A stretch of 64,000 nt of DNA, taken from NCBI RefSeq assembly GCF_002968015.1, contig NZ_PUIP01000021.1, positions 1 through 64,000 on the forward strand, read 5' to 3'. Source of the stretch: Massilia phosphatilytica (GTDB taxonomy: Bacteria; Pseudomonadota; Gammaproteobacteria; Burkholderiales; Burkholderiaceae_D). The notes beneath the pieces were generated by a model. That model saw nothing but the letters and a program-made list of their open reading frames with translations, was not told where the DNA came from and ran no database searches. How positions within the stretch are numbered: the first letter of the stretch is position 1; each line of letters starts with the position of its first letter. Below, in pieces: positions 33,497 through 41,434 of the stretch. Position numbers and translations under genes: made by a program.

Positions 33497-35377
33497 ATGC
33501 TCATCAAGACCGACGACCTGTTGTCCGGTAAACACGGCAAGACGGGGCATTTCGTGCGTTTCTACGACGACAGCGAGACGTTGCTCGACGAGGTCGCGTC
33601 CTTCGTCGAGCGGGCATTGCGGGCGCGCGGCCGGGGCATCGTCATCGCCACCGGCGCGCACACTGACGCATTGCGCCGGCGTCTGGACGAGCTGGGGCGC
33701 GCGGAAGGGCGCTCCGCCCCGCCGTCGCGCGACGTCACGTGGCTCGACGCCGAAATGACGCTCGCACGCGTGCTGGCCGACGGTTGGCCGGACCGGGCGC
33801 GCTTCGAGTACGAGGTTGGCCGCATCGTGGCCGAAGCCAGCGCCGGCGGCGCGCCCGTGCACGCGTTCGGCGAGATGGTGGCACTGCTGTGCGCGCGCGG
33901 CCGCTACGATGCGGCCCTGCACCTGGAGCGGCTGTGGAACGAGCTGGCGCGCAAGCTCGATTTTTCGCTGTTCTGCGCATATCCCTGGACCCTGTTTCCA
34001 TCGTCCAGCCTGGCGCACGTGTTCCAGCAGGTATGCGCCGCGCACGACCACGCCTGCGCCGACGCTGCGCTGCCGCTGCCGTCCGGGCAGGCCGTCGACA
34101 TCAACCTGGTCCGGCTCGAGCAGAAAGTGCAGGCGCTGCACGCGGAGGCAACGCGCCGGCGCCAGGCGGAGCGCGATCTGCGGCGGCGCGAGCGCGAGTT
34201 CGCCGACATGGTCGAGAACGCGGCCGAAGGGCTGCACCAGGTCGGCGCCGACGGCACGATCCTGTGGGCCAACAAGGCCGAGCTGCAGATGCTCGGCTAC
34301 CGCTGGGAAGAATACGTCGGGCACCACGCCGCCCGGTTCCACGCCGATCCGGCCGTTGCCGCCGACATGCTGGCACGGCTGGCGGCCGGTGAAACGGTGA
34401 TGGACGAGCCGGCGCGCCTGCGCTGCAAGGACGGCTCGATCCGGCACGTGGTCATCCGCTCGAACGCCTGTTTCGAGGAAGGCCGCCTGCGCTACACCCG
34501 CTGCTTCGTGCGCGACACGACCGAGCATGTGCGCATGCAGGCCGAACTGGCGGACGCTCTCCGCGCCGAGGACGCATTCCTCGCCATGCTCGGCCGGGCG
34601 CTGCGGGCCCCGCGCACGGAACGGCGGCTGCACCGCCTGACGCGGCTGGTGGAACACCGGCTGCGCGGGCGGGGGCGGGGCGGATTACAATACCGGTTTT
34701 CACAGTTCGAGGGTCGTGTCGTGGACAATCTGCGCCAACAGTTCATTGCGTTTTCAGTCGAAGCCGAAGTCTTGAAGTTCGGCCAGTTCATCACCAAGGC
34801 GGGCCGCCAGTCGCCGTACTTCTTCAACGCGGGCCTGTTCCACGACGGCGCCACGCTCGGCAAGCTGGCCGACTTTTATGCCCAGACCCTGCTCGATTCC
34901 GGCCTCGAATTCGACATGCTGTTCGGCCCGGCCTACAAGGGCATCACGCTCGCCTCCGCGACGGCCGTGGCGCTGGCCGCGAAAGGCCGCAACACGTCGT
35001 TCGCCTACAACCGCAAGGAAGCCAAGGACCACGGCGAAGGCGGCACCATCGTCGGCGCCAAGCTGGCCGGTCGTGTCGTCATCATCGACGACGTGATCTC
35101 GGCGGGAACGTCCGTGCGCGAATCCGTGGCGATGATCCGCGCCGCCGGCGCCGAACCGGCCGCCGTGCTGATCGCGCTCGACCGCATGGAGCGCGGCGGC
35201 AAGGACGGCGTGCTGTCGCCGCTGTCCGCCGTGCAGGAAGTCAGCCAGAACTACGGCATCCCCGTGATCTCGATCGCCAGCCTGGCCGACCTGTTCGGCT
35301 ACCTGGAAACCGATCCATCGCTGGCCCAGTACAAGGACGCCGTCGCGGCGTATCGCCAGCAATACGGCGTGGCCTGA
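33497..35377 (+). CDS. MEDS-PAS sensor remnant in frame with PyrE (possible fusion)
   Basis: Open frame of 626 codons without a stop. Residues 1-408 are a paralogue of the upstream kinase: MEDS (1-185, MLIKTDDLLSGKHG), coiled coil and PAS (about 215-340, ending RYTRCFVRDTTEH). The next part, AFLAMLGRALRAPRTERR then LHRLTRLVEHRL, is a shrunken HisKA: the phospho-acceptor His is Arg and about 30 residues present in the paralogue are missing. No ATPase domain remains. From residue 409 the frame is a complete orotate phosphoribosyltransferase. Either a true fusion is made, or a deletion joined a decayed kinase gene to the pyrE leader and PyrE is still translated alone from its GTG. I favour the second for PyrE supply, but the absence of any stop is striking. 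Confidence 0.65.
   Translation: MLIKTDDLLSGKHGKTGHFVRFYDDSETLLDEVASFVERALRARGRGIVIATGAHTDALRRRLDELGRAEGRSAPPSRDVTWLDAEMTLARVLADGWPDRARFEYEVGRIVAEASAGGAPVHAFGEMVALLCARGRYDAALHLERLWNELARKLDFSLFCAYPWTLFPSSSLAHVFQQVCAAHDHACADAALPLPSGQAVDINLVRLEQKVQALHAEATRRRQAERDLRRREREFADMVENAAEGLHQVGADGTILWANKAELQMLGYRWEEYVGHHAARFHADPAVAADMLARLAAGETVMDEPARLRCKDGSIRHVVIRSNACFEEGRLRYTRCFVRDTTEHVRMQAELADALRAEDAFLAMLGRALRAPRTERRLHRLTRLVEHRLRGRGRGGLQYRFSQFEGRVVDNLRQQFIAFSVEAEVLKFGQFITKAGRQSPYFFNAGLFHDGATLGKLADFYAQTLLDSGLEFDMLFGPAYKGITLASATAVALAAKGRNTSFAYNRKEAKDHGEGGTIVGAKLAGRVVIIDDVISAGTSVRESVAMIRAAGAEPAAVLIALDRMERGGKDGVLSPLSAVQEVSQNYGIPVISIASLADLFGYLETDPSLAQYKDAVAAYRQQYGVA
34721..35377 (+). CDS. pyrE: Orotate phosphoribosyltransferase
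   Basis: Pyrimidine synthesis enzyme of 218 aa from GTG 34721, the normal length for PyrE. It joins orotate and PRPP to give OMP. Segments seen are FGQFITKAGRQSPYFFN at the N terminus, the flexible loop NRKEAKDHGEGG and the PRPP-binding VIIDDVISAGTS. Upstream lies TACAAT (34686-34691), which could be a -10 element, but no good -35 is seen in the G-rich sequence before it. The frame continues upstream without a stop into a MEDS-PAS gene. Confidence 0.92.
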   Translation: MDNLRQQFIAFSVEAEVLKFGQFITKAGRQSPYFFNAGLFHDGATLGKLADFYAQTLLDSGLEFDMLFGPAYKGITLASATAVALAAKGRNTSFAYNRKEAKDHGEGGTIVGAKLAGRVVIIDDVISAGTSVRESVAMIRAAGAEPAAVLIALDRMERGGKDGVLSPLSAVQEVSQNYGIPVISIASLADLFGYLETDPSLAQYKDAVAAYRQQYGVA

Positions 35378-35422
35378 GCGGCCGGATTGTGATGTAATGG
35401 CAGCAACTATCTGGAGGCTGCC

Positions 35423-35656
35423 ATGAACAACGTCGCGCGCGGCATTCTGACCGTCATTCTCTCGCTGGCGCTCGCAGGCTTCGGCCTGTGCGGCGCCGTG
35501 GGCACCTTCAGCGGGCTGGCCGGCCTGTCCTCGCCCGGGCCAGAGAACTTCTCGTCGATCGCGCTCGTCTTCGGCCTGATCGGGCTTGGCATCGCCTTGG
35601 TGTGCGGCTGGATTGTCGTCAGGCTGTGGCGCAAGCGTCCGCCCGGCGGCGCATGA
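35423..35656 (+). CDS. Small two-helix membrane protein, first gene of the Tes-like operon
   Basis: Protein of 77 aa with two hydrophobic helices (about 7-30 and 45-68) joined by a polar loop and a basic tail (WRKRPPGG). No family recognised. The start has a GGAGG site just upstream. Its stop overlaps the next start as ATGA, so it is co-translated with the Lgt-like gene, which suggests a shared membrane function. Confidence 0.65.
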   Translation: MNNVARGILTVILSLALAGFGLCGAVGTFSGLAGLSSPGPENFSSIALVFGLIGLGIALVCGWIVVRLWRKRPPGGA

Positions 35657-36405
35657 AGGGTACCGTCCTTTCCGCCGCGACGGCGCAGTGGGTCCATCTC
35701 GTCTTCGAATGGCTGGCCCTCGCCGGCGGCGTGCAGCTGTACCGCTGGCAGCGCCGGCGCGCGCATCAGCCCGCGCTGCTGCAGCCGGGCTCCTTCGCCG
35801 TCGTCGTCGGCTGCATCCTCGGCGCCGCCATCGGCAACAAGCTCGTGTTCTGGATCGAGATGCCGCATTTGTGGCAGGGCGTGGTGCCGGACTGGCGCCT
35901 GATCGCGTCCGGCCAGTCGATCGTCGGCGGCCTGCTGGGCGGCCTGCTCGGCGTGGAAATCGCCAAGAAGTTCGCGGGCATCCGCCGCTCGACGGGCGAC
36001 CAGTTCATCCTGCCCCTCGTCGCCGGAACCATCGTCGGCCGCATCGGCTGCTTTCTCGCGGGCCTGAACGACGGCACCTACGGCGTGCCGACCGCGCTGC
36101 CGTGGGGTGTCGACTTCGGCGACGGCATCCCGCGCCATCCCACGCAGGTCTACGACATGCTGTTCGTGCCGGCCGTGGGTGCCCTGTTGTGGCGGTGGCG
36201 CGCGCCGCTCGCGCGCAGTCCGGGGCTCGCGTTCAAGCTGTATCTCGCGTCCTATCTCGCCTGGCGCCTGTGCGTGGACGGCATCAAGCCGGTGCCGTAT
36301 GCGTATGCGTTCGGGCTGTCCGGCATCCAGTGGGTGTGCGTGGTGGCGCTGGCGTGCTATCTGCCGTTCGTCTTCATCCAGTTTCGGGAGCTTGTCCGCA
36401 CATGA
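35653..36405 (+). CDS. Prolipoprotein diacylglyceryl transferase (Lgt) family protein
   Basis: Membrane protein of 250 aa with about seven helices and an Lgt-like core: GRIGCFLAGLNDGTYGVP, then HPTQVYDML. Lgt moves diacylglycerol from phosphatidylglycerol to the lipobox cysteine of prolipoproteins. Here the canonical GRIGN reads GRIGC, and the location away from the usual lgt neighbourhood suggests a paralogue with a changed substrate. It overlaps the genes on both sides by ATGA, in an operon ending with a Tes-like radical SAM enzyme. Confidence 0.8.
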   Translation: MKGTVLSAATAQWVHLVFEWLALAGGVQLYRWQRRRAHQPALLQPGSFAVVVGCILGAAIGNKLVFWIEMPHLWQGVVPDWRLIASGQSIVGGLLGGLLGVEIAKKFAGIRRSTGDQFILPLVAGTIVGRIGCFLAGLNDGTYGVPTALPWGVDFGDGIPRHPTQVYDMLFVPAVGALLWRWRAPLARSPGLAFKLYLASYLAWRLCVDGIKPVPYAYAFGLSGIQWVCVVALACYLPFVFIQFRELVRT

Positions 36406-37199
36406 AACGTTCGACCGACTCCCGCCTGCGCGGCGGGATATTGATCCTGGCCCTCGCGCTCGTCGGCGGCATGGGGTGCGTCGCGATCGACGAGGCCAAC
36501 CGGGCTCGTTACCGGCAGCAGCAGCAGGACGAGGAGGCGGCACGTCAGCGCCGCATCGCCAACCTGATGCCTGCAGCCGAACGTGGCGATCCGGCAGCCC
36601 GTGCGGCGTTGGCATATGCCCTGCTGACCCAATCCGGTTCCGCGCAGGCCGACGCGACGCGCGCGCTGGCCTTGCTGGAGCAAGGGGTCGCACAGGACGA
36701 TGGCATGGCGCAGGCGCTGCTGGGCGAGATCCTGGTCAGCTCGCCCATCGGCCGTTACCGGCATTTTCCTTCCACCCCGCGCGACCTCGCCCGGGCCACG
36801 ACGTTGCTGCAGCGTGCCGCGACCAAAGCCTGCGTGTGCCGGCCCGGGCCCGGGGTCTTCCGTGCCGAGCCAGCGCTGCAGGTCGGACAGCTTCTGCACG
36901 CGACCGGCCACATCGACGAATCCCGCCTCTGGCGCGCGCGCAGCATCCTGCATTGCGGCCGCGCGGACAGGAACCTCCTGGTGTGGCAGGCAAAGTCCGC
37001 GCATGCGACATTTGCACAGCGCATCGACGCGCTGGCCCTGCTGACGTTGACCGATGACGCGACATCCATCGCCGAGGCCCGCGCCACCCTGTCGGCCGAC
37101 GATGCCGCCGCCGCCGACCGCCTGGCAGCGGACCTGCGCCGCCAGGTCGCGGCGTCGGAACGCGACTATCCCGCGCCACCGCGCAAGGAGCTCCCATGA
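36402..37199 (+). CDS. Sel1/TPR-like exported protein, possibly lipoprotein
   Basis: Protein of 265 aa with an N-terminal signal-like helix ending GGMGC at about residue 26 (a weak lipobox). Sel1-like helical repeats follow: AAERGDPAARAALAYALL, then ALALLEQGVAQDDGMAQALLGEIL. A CVCRPGPG segment adds a Cys pair. Such repeats mediate protein contacts. Overlaps of ATGA with both neighbours tie it to the Lgt-like and radical SAM proteins, for which it could be an envelope partner or substrate. Exact role unknown. Confidence 0.7.
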   Translation: MKRSTDSRLRGGILILALALVGGMGCVAIDEANRARYRQQQQDEEAARQRRIANLMPAAERGDPAARAALAYALLTQSGSAQADATRALALLEQGVAQDDGMAQALLGEILVSSPIGRYRHFPSTPRDLARATTLLQRAATKACVCRPGPGVFRAEPALQVGQLLHATGHIDESRLWRARSILHCGRADRNLLVWQAKSAHATFAQRIDALALLTLTDDATSIAEARATLSADDAAAADRLAADLRRQVAASERDYPAPPRKELP

Positions 37200-38677
37200 C
37201 CCGCAAAACCCGCCCCTACCTGTTCTACGACACGACGACCTCCGTCTGCTCCACCTGCCTGCACCCGGTCGAAGCGAAGATCGTGTTCAAGGACGACAAG
37301 GTCTACATGGACAAGTGGTGCGGCGCGCACGGCACCGAACGTGTGCTCGTCAGCGACGACGTCGCGTACTACCGCCTGTGCCGCGAAGTCTTCGTCAAGC
37401 ACCCGGAGATGCCGCAGCAGTTCAACACGAAGATGGAATACGGCTGCCCATACGACTGCGGCCTGTGCCCGGACCACATGCAGCACTCGTGCCTGTCCGT
37501 CGTCGAGATCACGGACAACTGCAACCTGAACTGCCCCGTGTGCTATGCGGAGAGCGGTACGCACCGTGAACGGCATCGCCCGCTCGATGAAGTGATCCGC
37601 ATGCTCGATGCCGTCGTCGCCAACGAAGGAGAGGCGGACGTGATGCAGCTGTCCGGCGGCGAGCCCACGTTGCACCCGCAATTCTGGGACATCCTCGATG
37701 CCGCGAAAGTGCGCCCCATCAGGCACGTCATGGTCAACACGAACGGCATCGTGCTCGCGCAGGACAAGGCGTTCGTCGCGCGCCTGGCCGGCTACGCGCC
37801 CGGCGTCGAGGTCTACCTGCAATTCGATTCGCTGCGCGCGGAGGTGCATCGGGAACTGCGCGGTGCCGACCTCACGCGCATCCGCCGCCAGGCGCTCGAC
37901 AACCTCAATGAAGCCGGCCTGTCGACGACGCTCGTCGTCACGCTCAAGAAGGGCCTGAACGACGGCGAGATCGGCGAGATCATCGACTTCGCGCTGCAAC
38001 AGCCCTGCGTGCGCGGCGTGACCTTGCAGCCGATCCAGGACGCCGGCCGCGTGGAAGACTACGACCCGCGCCTGCACCGCCTGACGGTGTCGGAGATCCG
38101 CCGCCGCATCGCCGAGCAGAGCCGCTTGTTCACGCTGGAAGACGTGGTGCCGGTACCCTGCAATCCGGACACGCTGGCAATGGCGTACGCGATCAAGACG
38201 GAGCAGGGCACCGTGCCGCTCACGCGCTGGCTCGATCCGCAGACGCTCGTCGAAGGCAGCGGCAACACGATCGTGTTCGAACGCGACCCGAGCCTGCATG
38301 GCATCGTGAAGGACCGCATCTTCCAGCTGTTCTCGACGAACCATTCGCCGGAATCGCAGGCCAACTGCCTGTCGGAGCTGATGTGCTGCCTGCCGCTCGT
38401 CAGCGCGCCCTCCGCACTCCGCTACGACAACGTGTTCCGCGTACTGATCGTGCAGTTCATGGATGCGTATTCGCTGGACGTGCGCGCGCTGAAGAAATCG
38501 TGCATCCATTTCGCGCTGCCGGACGGCCGCCTCGTCCCGTTCGAAAGCTACAACCTGCTGTACCGCGACGGCCGCCGGCTCGAACGGATCCGCGCCGGCA
38601 TCGCCGGCGACTTCGCCCGCCGGCGCGAGCGGACTACGATAGCGCTGGTGCCGGCGCCGCCGCCATCTGCTGCTTGA
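37196..38677 (+). CDS. Radical SAM protein resembling tetraether lipid synthase (Tes)
   Basis: Radical SAM enzyme of 493 aa. An N-terminal CSTC...WCGAHG zinc-ribbon-like part is followed by CPYDCGLCPDH, then QHSCLSVVEITDNCNLNCPVCYA, which holds the CxxxCxxC [4Fe-4S]/SAM motif, and the LSGGEPTLHP loop. This layout is that of COG1964 proteins, which include archaeal Tes, the enzyme that couples lipid tails head to head. Bacterial members are mostly uncharacterised. The neighbouring Lgt-like gene supports a lipid or lipoprotein substrate; this is inference. ATG 37196 follows AAGGAG and overlaps the previous stop. The last 44 bases overlap the 3' end of the SPFH gene on the other strand. Confidence 0.82.
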   Translation: MTRKTRPYLFYDTTTSVCSTCLHPVEAKIVFKDDKVYMDKWCGAHGTERVLVSDDVAYYRLCREVFVKHPEMPQQFNTKMEYGCPYDCGLCPDHMQHSCLSVVEITDNCNLNCPVCYAESGTHRERHRPLDEVIRMLDAVVANEGEADVMQLSGGEPTLHPQFWDILDAAKVRPIRHVMVNTNGIVLAQDKAFVARLAGYAPGVEVYLQFDSLRAEVHRELRGADLTRIRRQALDNLNEAGLSTTLVVTLKKGLNDGEIGEIIDFALQQPCVRGVTLQPIQDAGRVEDYDPRLHRLTVSEIRRRIAEQSRLFTLEDVVPVPCNPDTLAMAYAIKTEQGTVPLTRWLDPQTLVEGSGNTIVFERDPSLHGIVKDRIFQLFSTNHSPESQANCLSELMCCLPLVSAPSALRYDNVFRVLIVQFMDAYSLDVRALKKSCIHFALPDGRLVPFESYNLLYRDGRRLERIRAGIAGDFARRRERTTIALVPAPPPSAA

Positions 38678-40574
38678 CTGCCAGCGCCATGAACGCGTCC
38701 AGCGCGGTGCCGCGGCCGTCGGTGCCGCCCACCTGGATCGACGGCACGAGCGCCACGTGGCCGCGCTCGATCGCTTCGGCGAAGCGCAGCAGGACGGTCT
38801 GCTGGAACTGCAGGTCCGGGCCGCCGTAGGCCGCCACGTTCAGCTCCGTCGCCCTGGCCTGCGCCTGGCCGACGGCTTCCAGTTGAAAGGCTTCGGCCTC
38901 GGCCAGGCGGCGCTTGGCGTCGGCCGCGCCGGCCGCGTTCTGGCGTGCTTCCTCGGCCGCCTTGATCGCCTTCTGCACGGCCGCGCTGCCCTGGTTCTCG
39001 GCGATGCGCACGGCCAGTTCCGATTCCGTGATCGACGTCTGCTGCTTGGCGCGCGCCTCCGCTTCGCGCAGGATGCGTTCCTGCTGCGCGGCCGCTTCCT
39101 TGGTGCGATAGGTCTCGAGCTGCTCGCGCGACACCTGGCGTTCGCGCAGCTGGCGCAGGATCGTCTCGATCTGCGTGTCGCCTTCCTTGGCGCGCGGCGT
39201 GCCGATCAGGACTTCGTTCAGGGTCAGGTTGTAGCCCGCGAAGTTGCGGCGCATTTCCGCCATCGCGCGCTCCTGGATATCGGAGCGCTCCTGCAGCAGC
39301 TCGATCAGCGTCTTGCGCTGGCCGACGTTCTTGAAGTACGCGGCCACCATCGGATCGAGCGTCTGCTCGACCAGCTTGCGGATGTCGCCGAAGCGCTGGA
39401 TCACGAGCGGCGCCATCTTGTAGTCGATGTTGACGACGACCGACAGCGGCAGGTCCGGCTCGAACGCGTCCTTCGTGATCAGCGAGATTTCGGACAGGTG
39501 CTTGTCCAGCTCGTGCGAGCCGATGGCGCCCGCCTGCCATTTCAGAATGAAGTTCGTCGTCGGCACTTCGATCACGCGCTTGGCGTACGGGTTCAGCGCG
39601 TACTTGCCGGGCAACAGGGGCGTGGCCTGCACGCCTTTTTCGTCAGAGGCGACCAGCTCCCCATGGCGGTAGTCGTCGCCCGTCAGGTCCGTGCCGGCCT
39701 TGCCCGTGTACGACACGACGACGCCCACGAAGCCCACCTGCACCAGGGTCTTGGGCACGATTTCCCACGACGCGAAGCGCGCGTTCAGGTAGTAGGTGCC
39801 TTCGACGAGCACCTGCAGCTGACGGCCCTTGTAGCCGCCCGCGTCGATGAACGTTTCAGGGTTCTGGTAATCGTGGTGGTAGCGCGCCGCGTCGGCCGGA
39901 TCGGCGCCGACGATCGGTGCGACGATGGTCCCTTCCGGCAGCGACTGGCCCTCGTGCGTCGTGACGACGGCCAGCTTGTCTTCGCGGATCACGAGCGGAC
40001 GGAAACCGCCGCGCGCGACGAGGTCGTCGTGGACCGCCGCCAGGATCCCGCCGATGCCGGTTTTCGCATCGACGTCGGCGTCGCCCGGCAGCGGCAGCGC
40101 GTACACGCGGTCCTCGGCCAGCACGACGAATTGCGCGAGGTTGATGGCGTACGTGCCTTCGCGCAGGATCTTGCGCTGCAGGCCTTTCTGGCCGCCCTGC
40201 GCGAGGAATGCGGCGACGTCGGTGAAGTCGGCGGCGACCTTGTTGCAGCCGAGGTTCTGGCTCGGCGCCATCGGCAGCCCGTCGCGCGCGAACACGTAGG
40301 CGAGGGTGCCCTGCTGGATCGTCACGAGGTTCTGGCGATGCACGCGGTACTGGAACGGCGGGAAGAAGTGGAAGCCGCCGCGCAGCACGCCAGGCTGGAA
40401 GCCCGCCTCGCCCTGCAGCGCGATGAAGCCGGCGTGGACGGACCCGCGCCCCGACCATTTCTTTTCCACGATCCCGATCTTGTCGTTGGGGATGTAGACC
40501 ACGCAGCTGCGCACGAATACCAGGATGGCGGCGGCAAGCAGGGCCGCGGCCGCGACGGCGACGATCTCGAACAT
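38634..40574 (-). CDS. SPFH/flotillin-like membrane protein
   Basis: Protein of 646 aa with an N-terminal membrane helix (about 4-26) and a long SPFH-type middle (about 30-420). A helical, Glu/Ala-rich C-terminal region comes next (EAAAQQERILREAEARAKQQ and AEEARQNAAGAADAK), typical of flotillin/stomatin coiled coils. Such proteins form large membrane-bound oligomers and organise membrane domains. The ATG at 40574 is chosen; the frame stays open to 41390 only as a mirror of the GST gene. It converges with, and overlaps by 44 bases, the Tes-like radical SAM gene; a membrane-lipid link between them is possible but unproven. Confidence 0.85.
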   Translation of the reverse strand: MFEIVAVAAAALLAAAILVFVRSCVVYIPNDKIGIVEKKWSGRGSVHAGFIALQGEAGFQPGVLRGGFHFFPPFQYRVHRQNLVTIQQGTLAYVFARDGLPMAPSQNLGCNKVAADFTDVAAFLAQGGQKGLQRKILREGTYAINLAQFVVLAEDRVYALPLPGDADVDAKTGIGGILAAVHDDLVARGGFRPLVIREDKLAVVTTHEGQSLPEGTIVAPIVGADPADAARYHHDYQNPETFIDAGGYKGRQLQVLVEGTYYLNARFASWEIVPKTLVQVGFVGVVVSYTGKAGTDLTGDDYRHGELVASDEKGVQATPLLPGKYALNPYAKRVIEVPTTNFILKWQAGAIGSHELDKHLSEISLITKDAFEPDLPLSVVVNIDYKMAPLVIQRFGDIRKLVEQTLDPMVAAYFKNVGQRKTLIELLQERSDIQERAMAEMRRNFAGYNLTLNEVLIGTPRAKEGDTQIETILRQLRERQVSREQLETYRTKEAAAQQERILREAEARAKQQTSITESELAVRIAENQGSAAVQKAIKAAEEARQNAAGAADAKRRLAEAEAFQLEAVGQAQARATELNVAAYGGPDLQFQQTVLLRFAEAIERGHVALVPSIQVGGTDGRGTALDAFMALAVKQQMAAAPAPALS

Positions 40575-40626
40575 ATGGCGTCCTTTCGACGAATGATGAC
40601 GAGACCAGCGTAGCCGCGAAGCGCGT

Positions 40627-40643
40627 AAACGCGGTGTATAAAG
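40627..40643 (+). repeat. 17-bp direct repeat, left copy flanking the GST/TetR pair
   Basis: AAACGCGGTGTATAAAG. A copy with one change (C for G) lies at 42015-42031 in the same orientation. Together they bracket the GST and TetR genes. Confidence 0.4.
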
Positions 40644-40672
40644 ATCGGGGCCGTGCGCAACGGCCCCGTAAA
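40644..40672 (-). terminator. Hairpin downstream of the GST gene
   Basis: CGGGGCCGT and ACGGCCCCG form a 9-bp GC-rich stem with a 5-base loop just past the GST stop. On the minus strand it is followed by ATCTTTAT, a weak T-tract. It probably ends the GST transcript before the SPFH gene. Confidence 0.6.
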
Positions 40673-40675
40673 AAC

Positions 40676-41326
40676 TCAGGCCATTGCAGGCTCGACGACG
40701 TACTGCGCCACCTGGGCCGCCAGCGCCTTGCGGTAGGCGGGACGCGCCGTGCATCGGTCGCGCCAGGCGGCCAGGCGCGCGAAACGCTCGACGTAGCCCA
40801 TGCCGTCGAGCAGCCGCACGACGGTCGTCATGAGGATGTCGGCCGCGCTGAAATCGCCGGCCAGGAATTCCCGGCCTTCCAGCCAGTCGTCCACCTGGCC
40901 CAGGCGCTTGAGCGCGATCTCTTCCAGCACCGGGCGCTGCGCCTCGGCCCACGGCTGGTCCATGGAAAATGCGACGAGGTTGGCGAGGTTGCCGACGTAA
41001 GGCTCGACCGAATTCAGCGCGGCGAACATCCACATCGTCACCTGGTCGCGCGCGGCCGGGTCGCGCGGCAGCAGCACGGGATGGCGCTCGCCCAGGTGCA
41101 GCAGGATCGCGCCGGTTTCGAACAGGGCCTGGTCGCCGTCGTGCAGCACGGGCACCTGGGCGAACGGCTGCTCGCGGCGGTAGGCGGGCGATTCCTTGTC
41201 CTCGAAGCCGATCAGGCGCAGGTCGTAGGACTGGCCCGCTTCCTCGAGGGCCCAGCGCACGCGCAGGTCGCGCACGTGGCCCACGGCAAACGAAGGAACC
41301 GAACGGAAGGTGGTCAGGGTGTACAT
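40676..41326 (-). CDS. Glutathione S-transferase family protein
   Basis: GST of 216 aa with an N-terminal thioredoxin fold (VPVLHDGDQALFETGAIL holds the cis-Pro and glutathione-binding region) and an all-helical C-terminal domain. The start at 41326 has an AAGGAGAC site upstream. It is divergent from a TetR-family regulator across a gap with a perfect operator-like palindrome, so it is probably repressed by that protein and induced by an electrophile or toxic compound. Substrate unknown. The genome region also holds gshA and gshB, which supply its cofactor. Confidence 0.88.
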   Translation of the reverse strand: MYTLTTFRSVPSFAVGHVRDLRVRWALEEAGQSYDLRLIGFEDKESPAYRREQPFAQVPVLHDGDQALFETGAILLHLGERHPVLLPRDPAARDQVTMWMFAALNSVEPYVGNLANLVAFSMDQPWAEAQRPVLEEIALKRLGQVDDWLEGREFLAGDFSAADILMTTVVRLLDGMGYVERFARLAAWRDRCTARPAYRKALAAQVAQYVVEPAMA

Positions 41327-41375
41327 GGTCGCGTCTCCTTGGGGTGAATGGAGACCAGAATACGCGGCCACAAAA

Positions 41376-41391
41376 TATGTTCAAGAACATA
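41376..41391. promoter_or_regulatory. Palindromic operator between GST and TetR genes
   Basis: TATGTTC-AA-GAACATA is a perfect palindrome midway between the two divergent start codons (50 and 44 bases away). It is the expected size and place for a TetR-family operator. Confidence 0.7.
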
Positions 41392-41434
41392 ATGTGAATA
41401 CGCGCATAATGCCGTTCTCGAAAGGAGAACCGAG

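Noticed and set aside
38634..41390. 918-codon frame covering the SPFH gene and the GST gene region
   Set aside because: The part above 40574 mirrors the GST gene; the SPFH start with membrane helix is at 40574.
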